Part shown: positions 49,222 to 58,791 of the stretch, piece by piece
Layout: the number at the start of each line of letters is the position of its first letter
Numbering within the stretch: the first letter of the stretch is position 1
DNA from: Flavobacterium sp.
GTDB taxonomy: Bacteria > Bacteroidota > Bacteroidia > Flavobacteriales > Flavobacteriaceae
Length of the DNA: 64,000 bases
Assembly: GCF_030146175.1 (NCBI RefSeq)
Contig: NZ_JASLCE010000050.1
Span: forward strand, 13,446-77,445
Reading direction: 5' to 3'
Position numbers and translations under genes: made by a program
Notes under the pieces: model-generated
What the model saw: only the letters and a program-made list of their open reading frames with translations
Told to the model about the DNA's origin: nothing
The model's database searches: none

Positions 49222-52200
49222 TTAGTGACGGCTTACCATTACTTTTCGGGTAACTGTCGAATAGTCGTTGCGTTCCAGAACGATAAGATATAAACCGGTC
49301 GGAAGATTGGCTACATTAATATTTGTACTTGGTTTTGTTTGGAATTGCTTAACGATTTGTCCATTTGTATTGATCATTGTACCTTTTTTAAAAGTACCAT
49401 TTTTAATTTTAAGAGTAATATTGTTTTTTGCCGGATTAGGCCATATTTGTATCGACTCTTTTTTATCCGGATGATCATTGGTTGTTATGTTTAGAGTAGG
49501 CTCTGCAGGTGTTGAAGGATCGGTTACTACTACAGGATCATCAGGATGTGTAGGTTCAGTTGGTTCAACAGGTGTTGTAGGATCGGTTACGACTACAGGA
49601 TTATCAGGATGTGTAGGCCCGGTTGGTTCTTCAGCCTCGATAACGGTATCTGAAAGTATTGCTATTCTTTTTCCATTGGCTCCTACAGCATAGATGTCGA
49701 CAGCATTTTCGGGGAAAAGAACCATCGTTGTGTTGGCTTTAGTATCGCCTGTAGCATAAGTTGTGATAAAAAGTACTTCATTGCTAGCATCAATGGTCTC
49801 GAAAGCTACTGCGTTTTTCCAGATGTTATGGGCTATTTTATAATAGGTTTTTCCGGGAACTGTGGTGTTGTCAATTATAAAACCGGTGTTAGGAACGCCT
49901 TCCACAGCCAGGTTATTTTTGTACATATGCAGGTTTTTGGCGGTAATATAGTGTATTACCGGTGATTGTGGTTTGGGGTAATTTTTACTGGCGACATAGG
50001 CTTTTGTAGCATCAATGTCGGCTTGTGTAATGGTGATTCTGGCGGAAGTATAATCGCCAACCATTTCGTCAATTGGAACAAGGAATCCGGTTTTTGTAAA
50101 AAAGACGGTTAAATCCTGTTGTACGGCATCGCTTACGAATTTAACGAAATTCATTATTTGTTCGCCGTTATTGTAATTGGTAGTGGTATTACGGATTGTT
50201 TGTGCTGTAATCCCGAGCCAATTTGCATAGTCGGTATTGCCCGTTATATCGCTATCGGCCATTACCTGTTCCAGAGTTGGCGCATTCACACCAGCACCGG
50301 CAATAGCATAATAAAGTTGTAATTGCCAAAAAGGTATTAATCTTGAAAAAACATTGTGAGAATCGGGACTACTCATGATGTTTTGATGTTTTCGGCCGAG
50401 TTCGTTATAACAAATATTGTACAGATTGCCGGAAAATGAAACACCCCTATAGGAATTGTTTTGTGTTTCCAGTCGGGTTAGTTTCGTATGTCCCAGTATA
50501 TAAGCAGCGTAAGCCGAGTAAATATTGTTGGTAACCTCGGTGGTGCCAGTCCATCTTAATCCGTTTAGTATTTGATTTTGATGTCCGAATTCATGAGAAA
50601 TTCCCCATAGGTCCATTTTTTTTACTGAAGTGAGTGCTTCTTCACCCCAGCTAAGATCAAAATGAGCACCAACACCACCAGCATACCACCCTCCTTTAGA
50701 TTCTACCCAGCCAAACATTTTATTGCGCGGAACAAGATCGTATTTTACGAGCCCAATGTGATAAAATTGCAGGTTTATAATGGAATTCCATGTATGGAGT
50801 AGTTCTTTTATGGTAAAAAGAGCATTGTTTTGCAAGGGGACTTTGCTTATGTTTACAGTGAAATACTCGCCAACTAGGTCTATCTTTGGATATATTGAGT
50901 TGGATATTATTTCTATCCAGTCACTAAATGAATCGTTATAAGAATAAAAACCGTTTACAGCCCCGGTGACAATATTGATTTTTACACCGGGTAAACTGGA
51001 ATCGTTACTATAATATTGGATATAGGAGAGTCCTTTTTTCTTAATTGTAAATTTGTTTATTCCGGGTTTGAGTGGATAACTATGTTGTTCACCTGTATTT
51101 TCATTTGCAAAGTCTCGTACGATTAAAGAAATCTGTCCCTTGTTACTATCATAATCAGCAACGAATATAACAGCAGTACTATTCGTTTCAAATACAATAC
51201 CTGTAGGGTTTTGAAAGGCACTATATGCAAAAGCATTTTTTATAATAGATCTTGTATTCCAAGGAGCCGGTATTGCTTTGTATTGCTGTACTCTAAATTT
51301 TAACCAGTAGGAACCATTGAATAAACGTTGTGCCAGTGTTTTAAAAAAGGGATTGGAGATGGAGTCAATATCGCTTTCTGTGACGCCAGGCTGCAAGTTG
51401 GAACACAACGAATCTGTGAAAATATGCGGATAGCTGCTTCCATCTTCTCTTTTATGGTAGAATTCAATTTCTGCAGCACTTGCAAAATTGTTAAATGCAT
51501 TCAATACGGTTATTCGCACTTGTGCCGGATTGTGGAAACTATCTGGGAATACGATTTTAGATGCTGTACTTTTTAAGCCACAGTCATATTCTTCTAGCAG
51601 CGTCTGGTAATCGCCGGTTGCGGTTCGGGCTTCTACTTTGATACGCCCGAATACGCCATTTTTATTTCCTTTTCTGGGGTGATATATGATATAATCTATT
51701 TGGTCAACATCTGTAAAATTATATTCGAGTGTAATAGGTAAAGTCTTGTTACTATAGTTGGAATGGTATAAAGTAGTATAATTTCCGTCAAAAGATTTCT
51801 CGATGTTTTCACCGGGCTGATAATTCGAGGCACTTCCATGATGAACAGGTAGTTTAATATCGCCAAGGTGGCTTAGCATAGCGGGATCTATAGTAAAGTT
51901 GTCCGGAATACTTTCTGCTTGCGGTTGATCGGAATAAAAATTCATTTCGGCCACACTGGAAAAATTATTATAAGCCGATTTTACGACAAATCGTATGACG
52001 TTAGGGTTGTTGATGCCATTTCCGGGTAGTTTTAGTGTTTTAATGTCTTTGGTTTGCTGCCAATCTACTGTGGCAAGCAATTGAAAAGTAAAAGGAAAAT
52101 CATTTGAGCCCCATATTTCGACTTCGCCCCATTGGCCATCTTGCGATTCGTCCTGCCTTGGAGTGTATACGATCGTGTCAATATTTGGAGTATGGGTAAA

Positions 52201-52416
52201 GTAAAAATCCAAGGTATCAGACATAGTCGTTGTGTATTGTACGGTATGGTATAAAGTATTGATACGATGGTCGCAACTTCTGTAATGCTCCATTTTTTTT
52301 AAGGTTGGTGTCTTGGATCTGGTCGTGTAGGGTTTGATGGGAAATGACTGTGCGTTTGAAGAGTTTATTGTCAGTAAGGCTATGGTAACGAAAAGTGTAA
52401 AGTATAACTTTTTCAT
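49222..52416 (-). CDS. M60-like metallopeptidase with F5/8-type domains and T9SS sorting signal
   Basis: A 1064-residue secreted protein. A signal peptide (about 1-22) leads to two discoidin (F5/8 type C)-like modules: about 45-162 and 190-320, each with a matching DxIxYxPR..xGxxGxxxxxA pattern. The peptidase domain has HEFGH (608-612) with a further Glu627, fitting the M60/enhancin motif HExxHx(n)E, preceded by GWYAGGVGAHFDLSW. Residues 930-971 hold two 21-residue Pro/Thr repeats, and the C-terminus (about 985-1064) is a Por-secretion T9SS sorting domain. Probably a surface-exposed mucin- or glycoprotein-cleaving enzyme. Confidence 0.9.
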   Translation of the reverse strand: MKKLYFTLFVTIALLTINSSNAQSFPIKPYTTRSKTPTLKKMEHYRSCDHRINTLYHTVQYTTTMSDTLDFYFTHTPNIDTIVYTPRQDESQDGQWGEVEIWGSNDFPFTFQLLATVDWQQTKDIKTLKLPGNGINNPNVIRFVVKSAYNNFSSVAEMNFYSDQPQAESIPDNFTIDPAMLSHLGDIKLPVHHGSASNYQPGENIEKSFDGNYTTLYHSNYSNKTLPITLEYNFTDVDQIDYIIYHPRKGNKNGVFGRIKVEARTATGDYQTLLEEYDCGLKSTASKIVFPDSFHNPAQVRITVLNAFNNFASAAEIEFYHKREDGSSYPHIFTDSLCSNLQPGVTESDIDSISNPFFKTLAQRLFNGSYWLKFRVQQYKAIPAPWNTRSIIKNAFAYSAFQNPTGIVFETNSTAVIFVADYDSNKGQISLIVRDFANENTGEQHSYPLKPGINKFTIKKKGLSYIQYYSNDSSLPGVKINIVTGAVNGFYSYNDSFSDWIEIISNSIYPKIDLVGEYFTVNISKVPLQNNALFTIKELLHTWNSIINLQFYHIGLVKYDLVPRNKMFGWVESKGGWYAGGVGAHFDLSWGEEALTSVKKMDLWGISHEFGHQNQILNGLRWTGTTEVTNNIYSAYAAYILGHTKLTRLETQNNSYRGVSFSGNLYNICYNELGRKHQNIMSSPDSHNVFSRLIPFWQLQLYYAIAGAGVNAPTLEQVMADSDITGNTDYANWLGITAQTIRNTTTNYNNGEQIMNFVKFVSDAVQQDLTVFFTKTGFLVPIDEMVGDYTSARITITQADIDATKAYVASKNYPKPQSPVIHYITAKNLHMYKNNLAVEGVPNTGFIIDNTTVPGKTYYKIAHNIWKNAVAFETIDASNEVLFITTYATGDTKANTTMVLFPENAVDIYAVGANGKRIAILSDTVIEAEEPTGPTHPDNPVVVTDPTTPVEPTEPTHPDDPVVVTDPSTPAEPTLNITTNDHPDKKESIQIWPNPAKNNITLKIKNGTFKKGTMINTNGQIVKQFQTKPSTNINVANLPTGLYLIVLERNDYSTVTRKVMVSRH
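49504..49629 (-). repeat. Two 63-bp repeats encoding the Pro/Thr linker
   Basis: They encode residues 930-950 and 951-971 of the M60 protein (EPTxPTHPDxPVVVTDPxTPx). The units are near-identical in DNA, so recent duplication or slippage is likely. This is the linker before the sorting domain. Confidence 0.8.
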
Positions 52417-52787
52417 TGTATAGATAATTTAGATTACTTACAAAGATTAGACATTGAGTAGTGTTATTGTTTGTGGCTTATAGATAATGACTTGACAATG
52501 GCTGTCTTTGTCTATTCGTTTGGATAAAAAAGTTAAATCAGCAGATTTTGGGAATGACAAGTCGAATATACGGGAAGTAGTAAAATGAATATTTACAACA
52601 CATTGTGATAAAATCAATAATTACTATTAAAACATTGAAATGATTGCTTTTTTGTTAGAAAAAACAGTTAAAGATTTGTTTTACTGTTATAATTTTAAAT
52701 GGAATTAGTAAATTGCACGGCATATACAGGATGATTTCTCTCCTCACAAGAAGGAATATCAGATCACTAAACCAACACTATTTTACC
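52417..52787. other. 371-bp non-coding gap between the M60 gene and rocD
   Basis: An AT-rich divergent region between M60 (minus) and rocD (plus). No ORF of note and no full TTG-N17-23-TAnnTTTG match was found. A short inverted repeat GACA/TGTC occurs near 52494-52507. It must hold both promoters, so it probably uses weaker or different motifs. Confidence 0.55.
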
Positions 52788-54032
52788 ATGTCAGTTTTAG
52801 AAAAAATCAATTCTGCTGAAGCAATTGCTCTGGAAGATAAACACGGAGCACATAATTATCATCCGCTTCCGGTAGTATTAAGCAAAGGAGAAGGTGTTTT
52901 TGTCTGGGATGTGGAAGGTAAGAAGTATTATGACTTTTTATCGGCCTACTCAGCCGTAAACCAGGGACATTGCCATCCGAAAATCGTTAACGCGATGATC
53001 GAACAGGCGCAAACATTAGCATTGACTTCAAGAGCGTTTTACAACGATAAATTGGGAGCTTATGAAAAATTTGTAACCGGTTATTTCGGATTCGATAAAG
53101 TATTACCCATGAATACCGGAGCCGAAGCCGTGGAAACCGCTTTAAAATTATGCCGTAAATGGGCTTATGAAAAAAGAGGAATTCCGGAAAATCAGGCGCA
53201 GATTATCGTTTGCGAAAATAATTTCCACGGAAGAACCACAACCATTATCTCTTTTTCCAACGACGAAAATGCCCGCAAGAATTTCGGGCCGTATACGGAA
53301 GGATTTATCCGTATACCTTATGATGACATCACTGCGCTGGAAAACGCGCTTAAATCGAATAAAAACATAGCAGGTTTCCTTGTTGAACCTATTCAGGGGG
53401 AAGCGGGAGTATATGTACCGGCCGAAGGCTATCTTGCCAAAGCAAAAGAATTGTGTGAAGCACACAATGCTCTTTTTATTGCCGATGAGGTACAGACGGG
53501 TATTGCACGTACCGGAAAATTACTGGCGGTACAACATGAAAACGTACAACCGGACATCCTGATTCTTGGAAAAGCTTTGTCGGGTGGTGCCTATCCGGTT
53601 TCAGCTGTATTGGCAAATGATGCGATCATGAATGTGATCAAACCTGGACAACACGGATCTACTTTCGGAGGAAATCCGGTGGCGGCTGCGGTTGCAATTG
53701 CAGCGTTGACCGTAGTGGAAGAAGAGCAGCTGGCTGCCAATGCCGAAAAATTAGGAACACTGTTCCGCGCTAAAATGAACGAGTATATTGCCGGAAGTTC
53801 GATCTGTACATTAGTGCGCGGAAAAGGACTTTTAAATGCTATAGTGATCAACGATACGGAAGAAAGTGATACCGCCTGGAACATCTGTATGGCACTACGC
53901 GATAACGGTCTTTTGGCAAAACCAACACATGGAAATATCATTCGTTTTGCACCGCCTTTGGTGATGACTGAAGAGCAGTTGTTGGACTGTGTTCGTATCA
54001 TAACAACCACATTGAAACAATTCGAAAAGTAA
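52788..54032 (+). CDS. rocD: Ornithine aminotransferase
   Basis: PLP class III aminotransferase converting ornithine plus 2-oxoglutarate to glutamate semialdehyde. 414 residues. The N-terminal [31 protein letters not shown] is typical; PLP region [14 protein letters not shown] contains the Schiff-base Lys, [13 protein letters not shown] the PLP-Asp. Start 52788 was chosen for the family MSVLEKI; the frame open to 52713 adds 25 residues. A hairpin follows after 29 nt. Confidence 0.96.
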   Translation: MSVLEKINSAEAIALEDKHGAHNYHPLPVVLSKGEGVFVWDVEGKKYYDFLSAYSAVNQGHCHPKIVNAMIEQAQTLALTSRAFYNDKLGAYEKFVTGYFGFDKVLPMNTGAEAVETALKLCRKWAYEKRGIPENQAQIIVCENNFHGRTTTIISFSNDENARKNFGPYTEGFIRIPYDDITALENALKSNKNIAGFLVEPIQGEAGVYVPAEGYLAKAKELCEAHNALFIADEVQTGIARTGKLLAVQHENVQPDILILGKALSGGAYPVSAVLANDAIMNVIKPGQHGSTFGGNPVAAAVAIAALTVVEEEQLAANAEKLGTLFRAKMNEYIAGSSICTLVRGKGLLNAIVINDTEESDTAWNICMALRDNGLLAKPTHGNIIRFAPPLVMTEEQLLDCVRIITTTLKQFEK

Positions 54033-54061
54033 AAAATAACTTAGAATATTGTTTACGTTTT

Positions 54062-54087
54062 AAAAGCAGCTTTCGGGCTGCTTTTTT
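54062..54087 (+). terminator. Terminator after rocD
   Basis: Stem AAAAGCAGC (54062-54070) with GCTGCTTTT (54077-54085), 6-nt loop, T run. Confidence 0.85.
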
Positions 54088-54149
54088 ATTGGGGTTATGG
54101 CAGCGAATAAGTTGGTGGTGTGGAAAAGGAGAGGAATGCGAAAGTTTAC

Positions 54150-54157
54150 TATTTTTG
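54150..54157 (+). promoter_or_regulatory. -7 element candidate before small membrane protein and Smr
   Basis: TATTTTTG, 20 nt before the ATG at 54178. No TTG at 17-23 nt. It makes starts upstream of it (54097) unlikely. Confidence 0.4.
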
Positions 54158-54177
54158 AAGGAAATAAATTAAGTGAT

Positions 54178-54360
54178 ATGAAAACGATTTATATACTGTT
54201 GTTTTTCGGGATGGGTGCCTGGGCATTGTACGAACAAACACAACCCAATCCGAACATCTGGGTGCAGATAATAGCGGTGGTGATTTTCTTTTACGGGATG
54301 ATGAAACTGATGGAGAAAGTGCCGGGCAAAAATCAGGAAGAGGAGGAAGGAGATGTTTGA
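54178..54360 (+). CDS. Small membrane protein
   Basis: A 60-residue protein with one or two TM helices (about 4-18 and 27-45) and an acidic C-terminus (QEEEEGDV). It overlaps the Smr gene by 8 nt, so the two are coupled. The frame open to 54097 was not used because it starts upstream of the -7 element. Function unknown; small size makes the call less sure. Confidence 0.65.
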   Translation: MKTIYILLFFGMGAWALYEQTQPNPNIWVQIIAVVIFFYGMMKLMEKVPGKNQEEEEGDV

Positions 54361-54907
54361 AATAGGAGATCATGTTGCGGCACTGGATGAGGATATCAGT
54401 GGCGTGGTAAAAGAAGTGAAAAAGGATCAGGTTTTAGTGGAAACTAGCGATGGATTCTTGATGACATTTTTTGTCAACGAACTTATTAAAATGGATAAAT
54501 CCAGTAAGTTAGATGTGTTTAGTTCAGGTATGACTTTAGATTCTGTTTTAAAAGAAAAAGAGCTGCCAAAAAAGCGTTCTTTTGTAAAGGAAAAGCGTTC
54601 CCGCAAGGATGATTTCGTGTTGGAGATCGACTTGCATATCGAAAAATTAGTGCCGTCAAAACGGGGAATGTCGAACTATGATATTCTGACTTTGCAGATG
54701 CAAACGGCGCAGCGACAAATCGAATTTGCGATAAAAAACAGGATACCAAGAATCGTTTTTATTCATGGTGTTGGCGAAGGCGTTTTAAAAGCCGAGCTGG
54801 ATTTTTTACTCGGTCGCTACGACAATATTGTCTTCCAGGATGCCGATTATCAGAAGTACGGATTGGGCGCGACAGCGGTTTATTTTAAACAAAACGCGAG
54901 TCGGTAA
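54353..54907 (+). CDS. Smr-domain protein (DUF2027 N-terminal, Smr C-terminal)
   Basis: A 184-residue protein. An N-terminal region (about 1-60) with an SH3-like fold (GDHVAALDEDISGVVKEVKKDQVLVETSDG) precedes a basic linker and the Smr endonuclease-like domain (about 85-180): EIDLHIEKLV contains the DLH metal/active-site motif, FIHGVGEGVLKAEL the HGxGxGxLK motif. The Smr fold occurs in MutS2 and in standalone nucleases; RNA cleavage at stalled ribosomes is known for some homologues. A hairpin follows after the stop. Confidence 0.92.
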   Translation: MFEIGDHVAALDEDISGVVKEVKKDQVLVETSDGFLMTFFVNELIKMDKSSKLDVFSSGMTLDSVLKEKELPKKRSFVKEKRSRKDDFVLEIDLHIEKLVPSKRGMSNYDILTLQMQTAQRQIEFAIKNRIPRIVFIHGVGEGVLKAELDFLLGRYDNIVFQDADYQKYGLGATAVYFKQNASR

Positions 54908-54913
54908 TGACAT

Positions 54914-54948
54914 AAAAAAAGACCGGGTATAGCCCGGTCTTTTTTTTA
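54914..54948. terminator. Bidirectional terminator
   Basis: Stem A-run GACCGGG (54921-54927) with CCCGGTC T-run (54933-54940), 5-nt loop; between converging genes. Confidence 0.88.
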
Positions 54949-54967
54949 TTTTTAGAATAGTGTTGTA

Positions 54968-55930
54968 TTAGTTTGTGGTGTAATCTCCGAAAGTATATTG
55001 CGGATGTGTGAAGGATTGCGTGCCTTTTTGGTAAACAATATTCTGGAATGTCAGGTTGTGTTTGTAGCCGATAACCGTCGTATTCGACGCGTCAAAAATC
55101 TCGGTTGTAACGATCGTAACGGTACCCTGAGTGGCGATCCATTCTTCGCTTAAAACGACCGGCGCGGTAGGGGTACTTCCGGCGCAGGCAACAACGGCGG
55201 AATAGTCCGGATTCGATCCGGCAACCGAAGTGGAATACATTCTGGAAATCACTTTTGCAGTGTCTCCCAAACTGATGGTTTGTGTTCCGGCTACACTCGG
55301 ATACGAACCGGCTGGTAAATCTACCAATAAAAATTCGCCTCCGTTTTTAAGGTAAATTTTGTTGTCCGAACAATTTTGTGGAACCGCTCCCGGAAACGAA
55401 AAACTTAAGGTGTTATTGGCCGACGTATACGTTCCGAAAAGATATTCCGGAAACGAAATCGTCGAAGTATTGTTTGTAAACTGAACGTTTTTAAATTTAA
55501 TCAAATGACTATAGCTGATTCGGGTCGATAAGGAGGTGGCATCAACAGTTGGAATCATGGAAGTGGTTACTTCAACGGTTCCTCCGGGTCTTACATTGTA
55601 CTCATCTACTACCGATGGGCTGGATGGCGGTATGGTCGCGCAGATGGAAGAAGAGGTTACACCACCCGAATACGAACGATAGATAATATCGGTCGGATAA
55701 AGCAGTGTGTAGGCTCTTGGCGTATTGAGAGGTGTCTCTTCATTTTTAAAAAACGTAGGACTGATGTTTAAAAGCATTAACTGATTACCGCTGGTTTTCA
55801 ATAAAATATCATTGTTGGAGCATTTTTGAACGGCAACACTGCCAAAATCAAAGGTTTCCACGACAATATCACCGTCGTCACAGCTATTCAGAAGGAATAA
55901 GCATACAAATGCGCTAAAAACTTTTTTCAT
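54968..55930 (-). CDS. Lipoprotein with two tandem homologous domains
   Basis: A 320-residue lipoprotein: signal MKKVFSAFVCLFLLNSC (Cys17), then two repeated halves. Repeat 1 (about 33-185): CSNNDILLKTSGNQLMLLNI and GGTVEVTTSMIPTVDATSLSTRISYSHLIKFKNVQFTNNTS; repeat 2 (about 186-320): CSDNKIYLKNGGEFLLVDLP and QGTVTIVTTEIFDASNTTVIGYKHNLTFQNIVYQKGTQ. Each ends in FGxY. Function unknown; outer-membrane surface-exposed is possible. Start 55930 fits the lipobox; the frame to 55999 was not used. Confidence 0.85.
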   Translation of the reverse strand: MKKVFSAFVCLFLLNSCDDGDIVVETFDFGSVAVQKCSNNDILLKTSGNQLMLLNISPTFFKNEETPLNTPRAYTLLYPTDIIYRSYSGGVTSSSICATIPPSSPSVVDEYNVRPGGTVEVTTSMIPTVDATSLSTRISYSHLIKFKNVQFTNNTSTISFPEYLFGTYTSANNTLSFSFPGAVPQNCSDNKIYLKNGGEFLLVDLPAGSYPSVAGTQTISLGDTAKVISRMYSTSVAGSNPDYSAVVACAGSTPTAPVVLSEEWIATQGTVTIVTTEIFDASNTTVIGYKHNLTFQNIVYQKGTQSFTHPQYTFGDYTTN

Positions 55931-55949
55931 TTGATTATAGAATTTGCAA

Positions 55950-55957
55950 CAAAAGTA
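55950..55957 (-). promoter_or_regulatory. -7 element candidate for the duplicated lipoprotein
   Basis: Minus-strand TACTTTTG, 19 nt before the ATG at 55930. No TTG at 17-23 nt. Confidence 0.35.
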
Positions 55958-56008
55958 ACTTTTTTTGTATTTACTATGGACGGATCGGATGAAATTCAAC
56001 TTAATTGC

Positions 56009-56016
56009 TATATTTG
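56009..56016 (+). promoter_or_regulatory. -7 element candidate for the MFS transporter
   Basis: TATATTTG, 36 nt before the ATG at 56053. It argues against the upstream TTG codon at 56005 as start. Confidence 0.4.
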
Positions 56017-56052
56017 AAACTCATAACTAACCTAAATCAAGTTCTTGTACTT

Positions 56053-57813
56053 ATGGAAGTATCGCCAACAAAGACCAACTACCCGGCGCTGTATACCCTG
56101 ATTAACGTGTTTTTTTTCTGGGGTTTTATCGCTGCGGGAAACAGTATTTTTATCCCCTTTTGTAAACATTATTTTTCACTCGACCAATTCCAGTCCCAGC
56201 TAATCGATTTTGCCTTTTATACGGCCTATTATATGGGAGCCTTGTTGTTGTTTATCTTCGGAACCTTCAAGGGAAGAGATGTCGTTGGAAACTGGGGATA
56301 TAAAAAGAGTATTGTCTACGGACTTTTGTTTTCGGCTTTAGGAGCCGGGGCGATGATTGTAGCGGTGGAAAGCAATATATACCTCGGAATGTTGGTAGGT
56401 CTTTTTATCGTGGCACTTGGTTTTTCATTGCAACAAACAGCGGCAAATCCGTTTGCCATTTCGCTTGGTGATCCTAAAACGGGAGCCAGTAGGGTGAATC
56501 TCGGAGGCGGGATCAATTCGTTCGGAACCACTATCGGGCCGATCATTGTAGGGCTTGCTTTATTCGGAACGACTGCATCGGTAACTGACGAACAGATCAA
56601 ACACCTCGAACTGGACAAAGTTATATTGTTGTACATCTGCGTAGGATTGTTGTTTCTGGGTGCGGCTGCCATGTTCTATTTCTCGAAAAAAGTACCGGCC
56701 GGAATCTCAAACGAACCGATGGAGAAAGCAGGTAAAGCGATGCGCTTTCTGATTGTAATGACGGTATTACTGGTCTTTATTTTTGTACCGGTTTTTAATA
56801 GCTATAAAAGCGAAGAAGCACGGAAAATAGAAGTACTCAAAAAAGAAATCAAAGCAATAAAAGCTACTATTTCGGTGGATGACGATCATGTTCAGGCCGA
56901 TCATGTGGTAAAAAAAATAGAAGCGGAGATCGCTGTGCTTAAAGGGCCACTTGAAAAAAAGAGAATGTTCTGGTTGTCCGGAGGACTACTGGTAATTATC
57001 GGTGGATTGTTATTTGTGAAACAAAGTGCCGTGAAAAAAAGCGAAGGATGGGGTGCGATGCAATATCCGCAATTGGTTTTGGGGATGTTGGCCATCTTTA
57101 CCTATGTAGGCGTGGAAGTAGCTATTGGAAGTAACCTTGGCGAACTACTCGGACTTAAGGAATTCGGAGGGTATAAATCCTCCGAAATAGCGCCTTATGT
57201 TTCCATGTACTGGGGAAGTTTGATGATCGGGCGTTGGGCCGGAGCGATCAGCGTGTTTAATTTAAGTCAGACAAAAAAACTAATCGCGTTAATCGTAGTG
57301 CCATTAATCGCATTTGTGATTGTTATACGACTCAATATTTTGGTAGGTCAGGATGTGGAGCCGCTGTATTATTATGTGATTTGCGTAGTGGCGCAGATCG
57401 GTGCTTTCTTCCTGAGTAAAGACAAACCGGCAAGAACCCTGATGGTTTTTGGATGTATGGGACTTATTGCTATGGTAACCGGACTTATGACGGAAGGTAT
57501 TGTTGCAATTTACGCCTTCCTGGCGGGTGGTTTGGCCTGTAGTATCATGTGGCCGGCTATTTTTAGCCTTTCCATTATGGGATTGGGAAAATACACGGCA
57601 CAAGGATCGGCTTTTTTGGTGATGATGATTTTAGGAGGTGGTATTATTCCGCCTATTCAGGGGAAATTGGCCGATATTATCGGAATTCATAATTCGTATG
57701 TGATTCCGGTGATTTGTTTTGCCTACCTGACTTTCTTTGCGATCATCGTAAAATCGATACTGGCCAGACAAAATATAGATGTGGATTCGACAGAAGTGAA
57801 AGCCGCACATTAA
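56053..57813 (+). CDS. Sugar MFS transporter (FHS/FucP-like) with central insertion
   Basis: A 586-residue inner-membrane sugar:H+ symporter of the FHS family. TM1 and the family motif [12 protein letters not shown] and [43 protein letters not shown] near 121-163 match FucP/GluP. Residues 231-322 form an insertion of two extra TM helices around a charged coiled segment ([34 protein letters not shown]), so this protein is about 150 residues longer than E. coli FucP. The substrate is not clear. Confidence 0.9.
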   Translation: MEVSPTKTNYPALYTLINVFFFWGFIAAGNSIFIPFCKHYFSLDQFQSQLIDFAFYTAYYMGALLLFIFGTFKGRDVVGNWGYKKSIVYGLLFSALGAGAMIVAVESNIYLGMLVGLFIVALGFSLQQTAANPFAISLGDPKTGASRVNLGGGINSFGTTIGPIIVGLALFGTTASVTDEQIKHLELDKVILLYICVGLLFLGAAAMFYFSKKVPAGISNEPMEKAGKAMRFLIVMTVLLVFIFVPVFNSYKSEEARKIEVLKKEIKAIKATISVDDDHVQADHVVKKIEAEIAVLKGPLEKKRMFWLSGGLLVIIGGLLFVKQSAVKKSEGWGAMQYPQLVLGMLAIFTYVGVEVAIGSNLGELLGLKEFGGYKSSEIAPYVSMYWGSLMIGRWAGAISVFNLSQTKKLIALIVVPLIAFVIVIRLNILVGQDVEPLYYYVICVVAQIGAFFLSKDKPARTLMVFGCMGLIAMVTGLMTEGIVAIYAFLAGGLACSIMWPAIFSLSIMGLGKYTAQGSAFLVMMILGGGIIPPIQGKLADIIGIHNSYVIPVICFAYLTFFAIIVKSILARQNIDVDSTEVKAAH

Positions 57814-57859
57814 TAGATTAAGAAAAAGCTAAATTCAGATTCGGAGCAGGGGAAATCGT

Positions 57860-57867
57860 TACCTTTG
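57860..57867 (+). promoter_or_regulatory. -7 element candidate for the EamA transporter
   Basis: TACCTTTG, 19 nt before the ATG at 57887; no TTG at 17-23 nt upstream. Confidence 0.35.
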
Positions 57868-57886
57868 CTCCGAATTTTATTTTCTG

Positions 57887-58789
57887 ATGAAAGCAACAAA
57901 ATACTACCTGGCTGCTTTTGTAGCCTTTTTGATCTGGGGATTTTTTAGCCTCGGATTAAAACCAATCCATGATTATCCCTCACTGGATATTTTGTTTTAC
58001 CGCGTCTTTTTAGGGGTGGTATTAATGTCGTTGATCAATATAGTATTTCGCAGAAGTATCATCAAAAAAGACTGGGCTAATTTTAAAAATATGCTACCCA
58101 ATCATAAGCGACAGATCTTGTTTTTGACGTTGGGAGGTTCCGTTTTGTTAATGGCAAACTGGTTCTTTTTTATCTTTGTGATGAATCATGTGAGTGTCAA
58201 GGCGGCTTCATTTGCCTATCTGGTATGTCCTATTCTGACAACCGTTTTTGCCTATTTTATACTTCGCGAAAAGCTGAGTAACGCGCAATGGACAGCCGTA
58301 GGAATTAGTGTTTTTAGTTGTGTATTGTTATCGTACAATCACTTTATGGATATTTTTTACAGCCTGATTGTAGCGGCGACCTATGCGTTGTATCTCGTGA
58401 GCCAGCGAAAAAATAGTGAAATGGATAAATTCCTGCTGTTAAACATACAGCTGTTGGTAGCCGGAATTTGTATGTTGCCGTTTTATCCGGTTTATAGTGG
58501 CGCTTTGCCAACAGAAGGTTTGTTTTATGGTTATTTGTTGATCATTGTTGTAGTGTTCACGATAATACCATTGTTTTTAAATTTGTATGCGTTAAAAGGA
58601 GTTAGCTCGGCAACGGTGGGAATCATGATTTATATCAATCCGATTATCAATTTCCTGTTGGCGGTTTTCTATTTTAAAGAACCGGTAAGTGTACAACAAT
58701 TGTCGGCCTATTCATTGATTTTGGTTTCGATTGTGGTTTTTAATGAAAAGTTACTCTTCAGACGGCATAAAAAACAGTTAGAAGTATAA
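57887..58789 (+). CDS. EamA-family transporter (RarD-like)
   Basis: A 300-residue, ten-helix DMT-superfamily permease, two EamA repeats. RarD-like features: FLIWGFFSLGLKPIHDYPSLDILFYRVFLGVVLM and the second half ALKGVSSATVGIMIYINPIINFLLAVFYFKEPV. Substrate unknown. It ends 2 nt before the cysteine desulfurase gene. Confidence 0.9.
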   Translation: MKATKYYLAAFVAFLIWGFFSLGLKPIHDYPSLDILFYRVFLGVVLMSLINIVFRRSIIKKDWANFKNMLPNHKRQILFLTLGGSVLLMANWFFFIFVMNHVSVKAASFAYLVCPILTTVFAYFILREKLSNAQWTAVGISVFSCVLLSYNHFMDIFYSLIVAATYALYLVSQRKNSEMDKFLLLNIQLLVAGICMLPFYPVYSGALPTEGLFYGYLLIIVVVFTIIPLFLNLYALKGVSSATVGIMIYINPIINFLLAVFYFKEPVSVQQLSAYSLILVSIVVFNEKLLFRRHKKQLEV

Positions 58790-58791
58790 TT

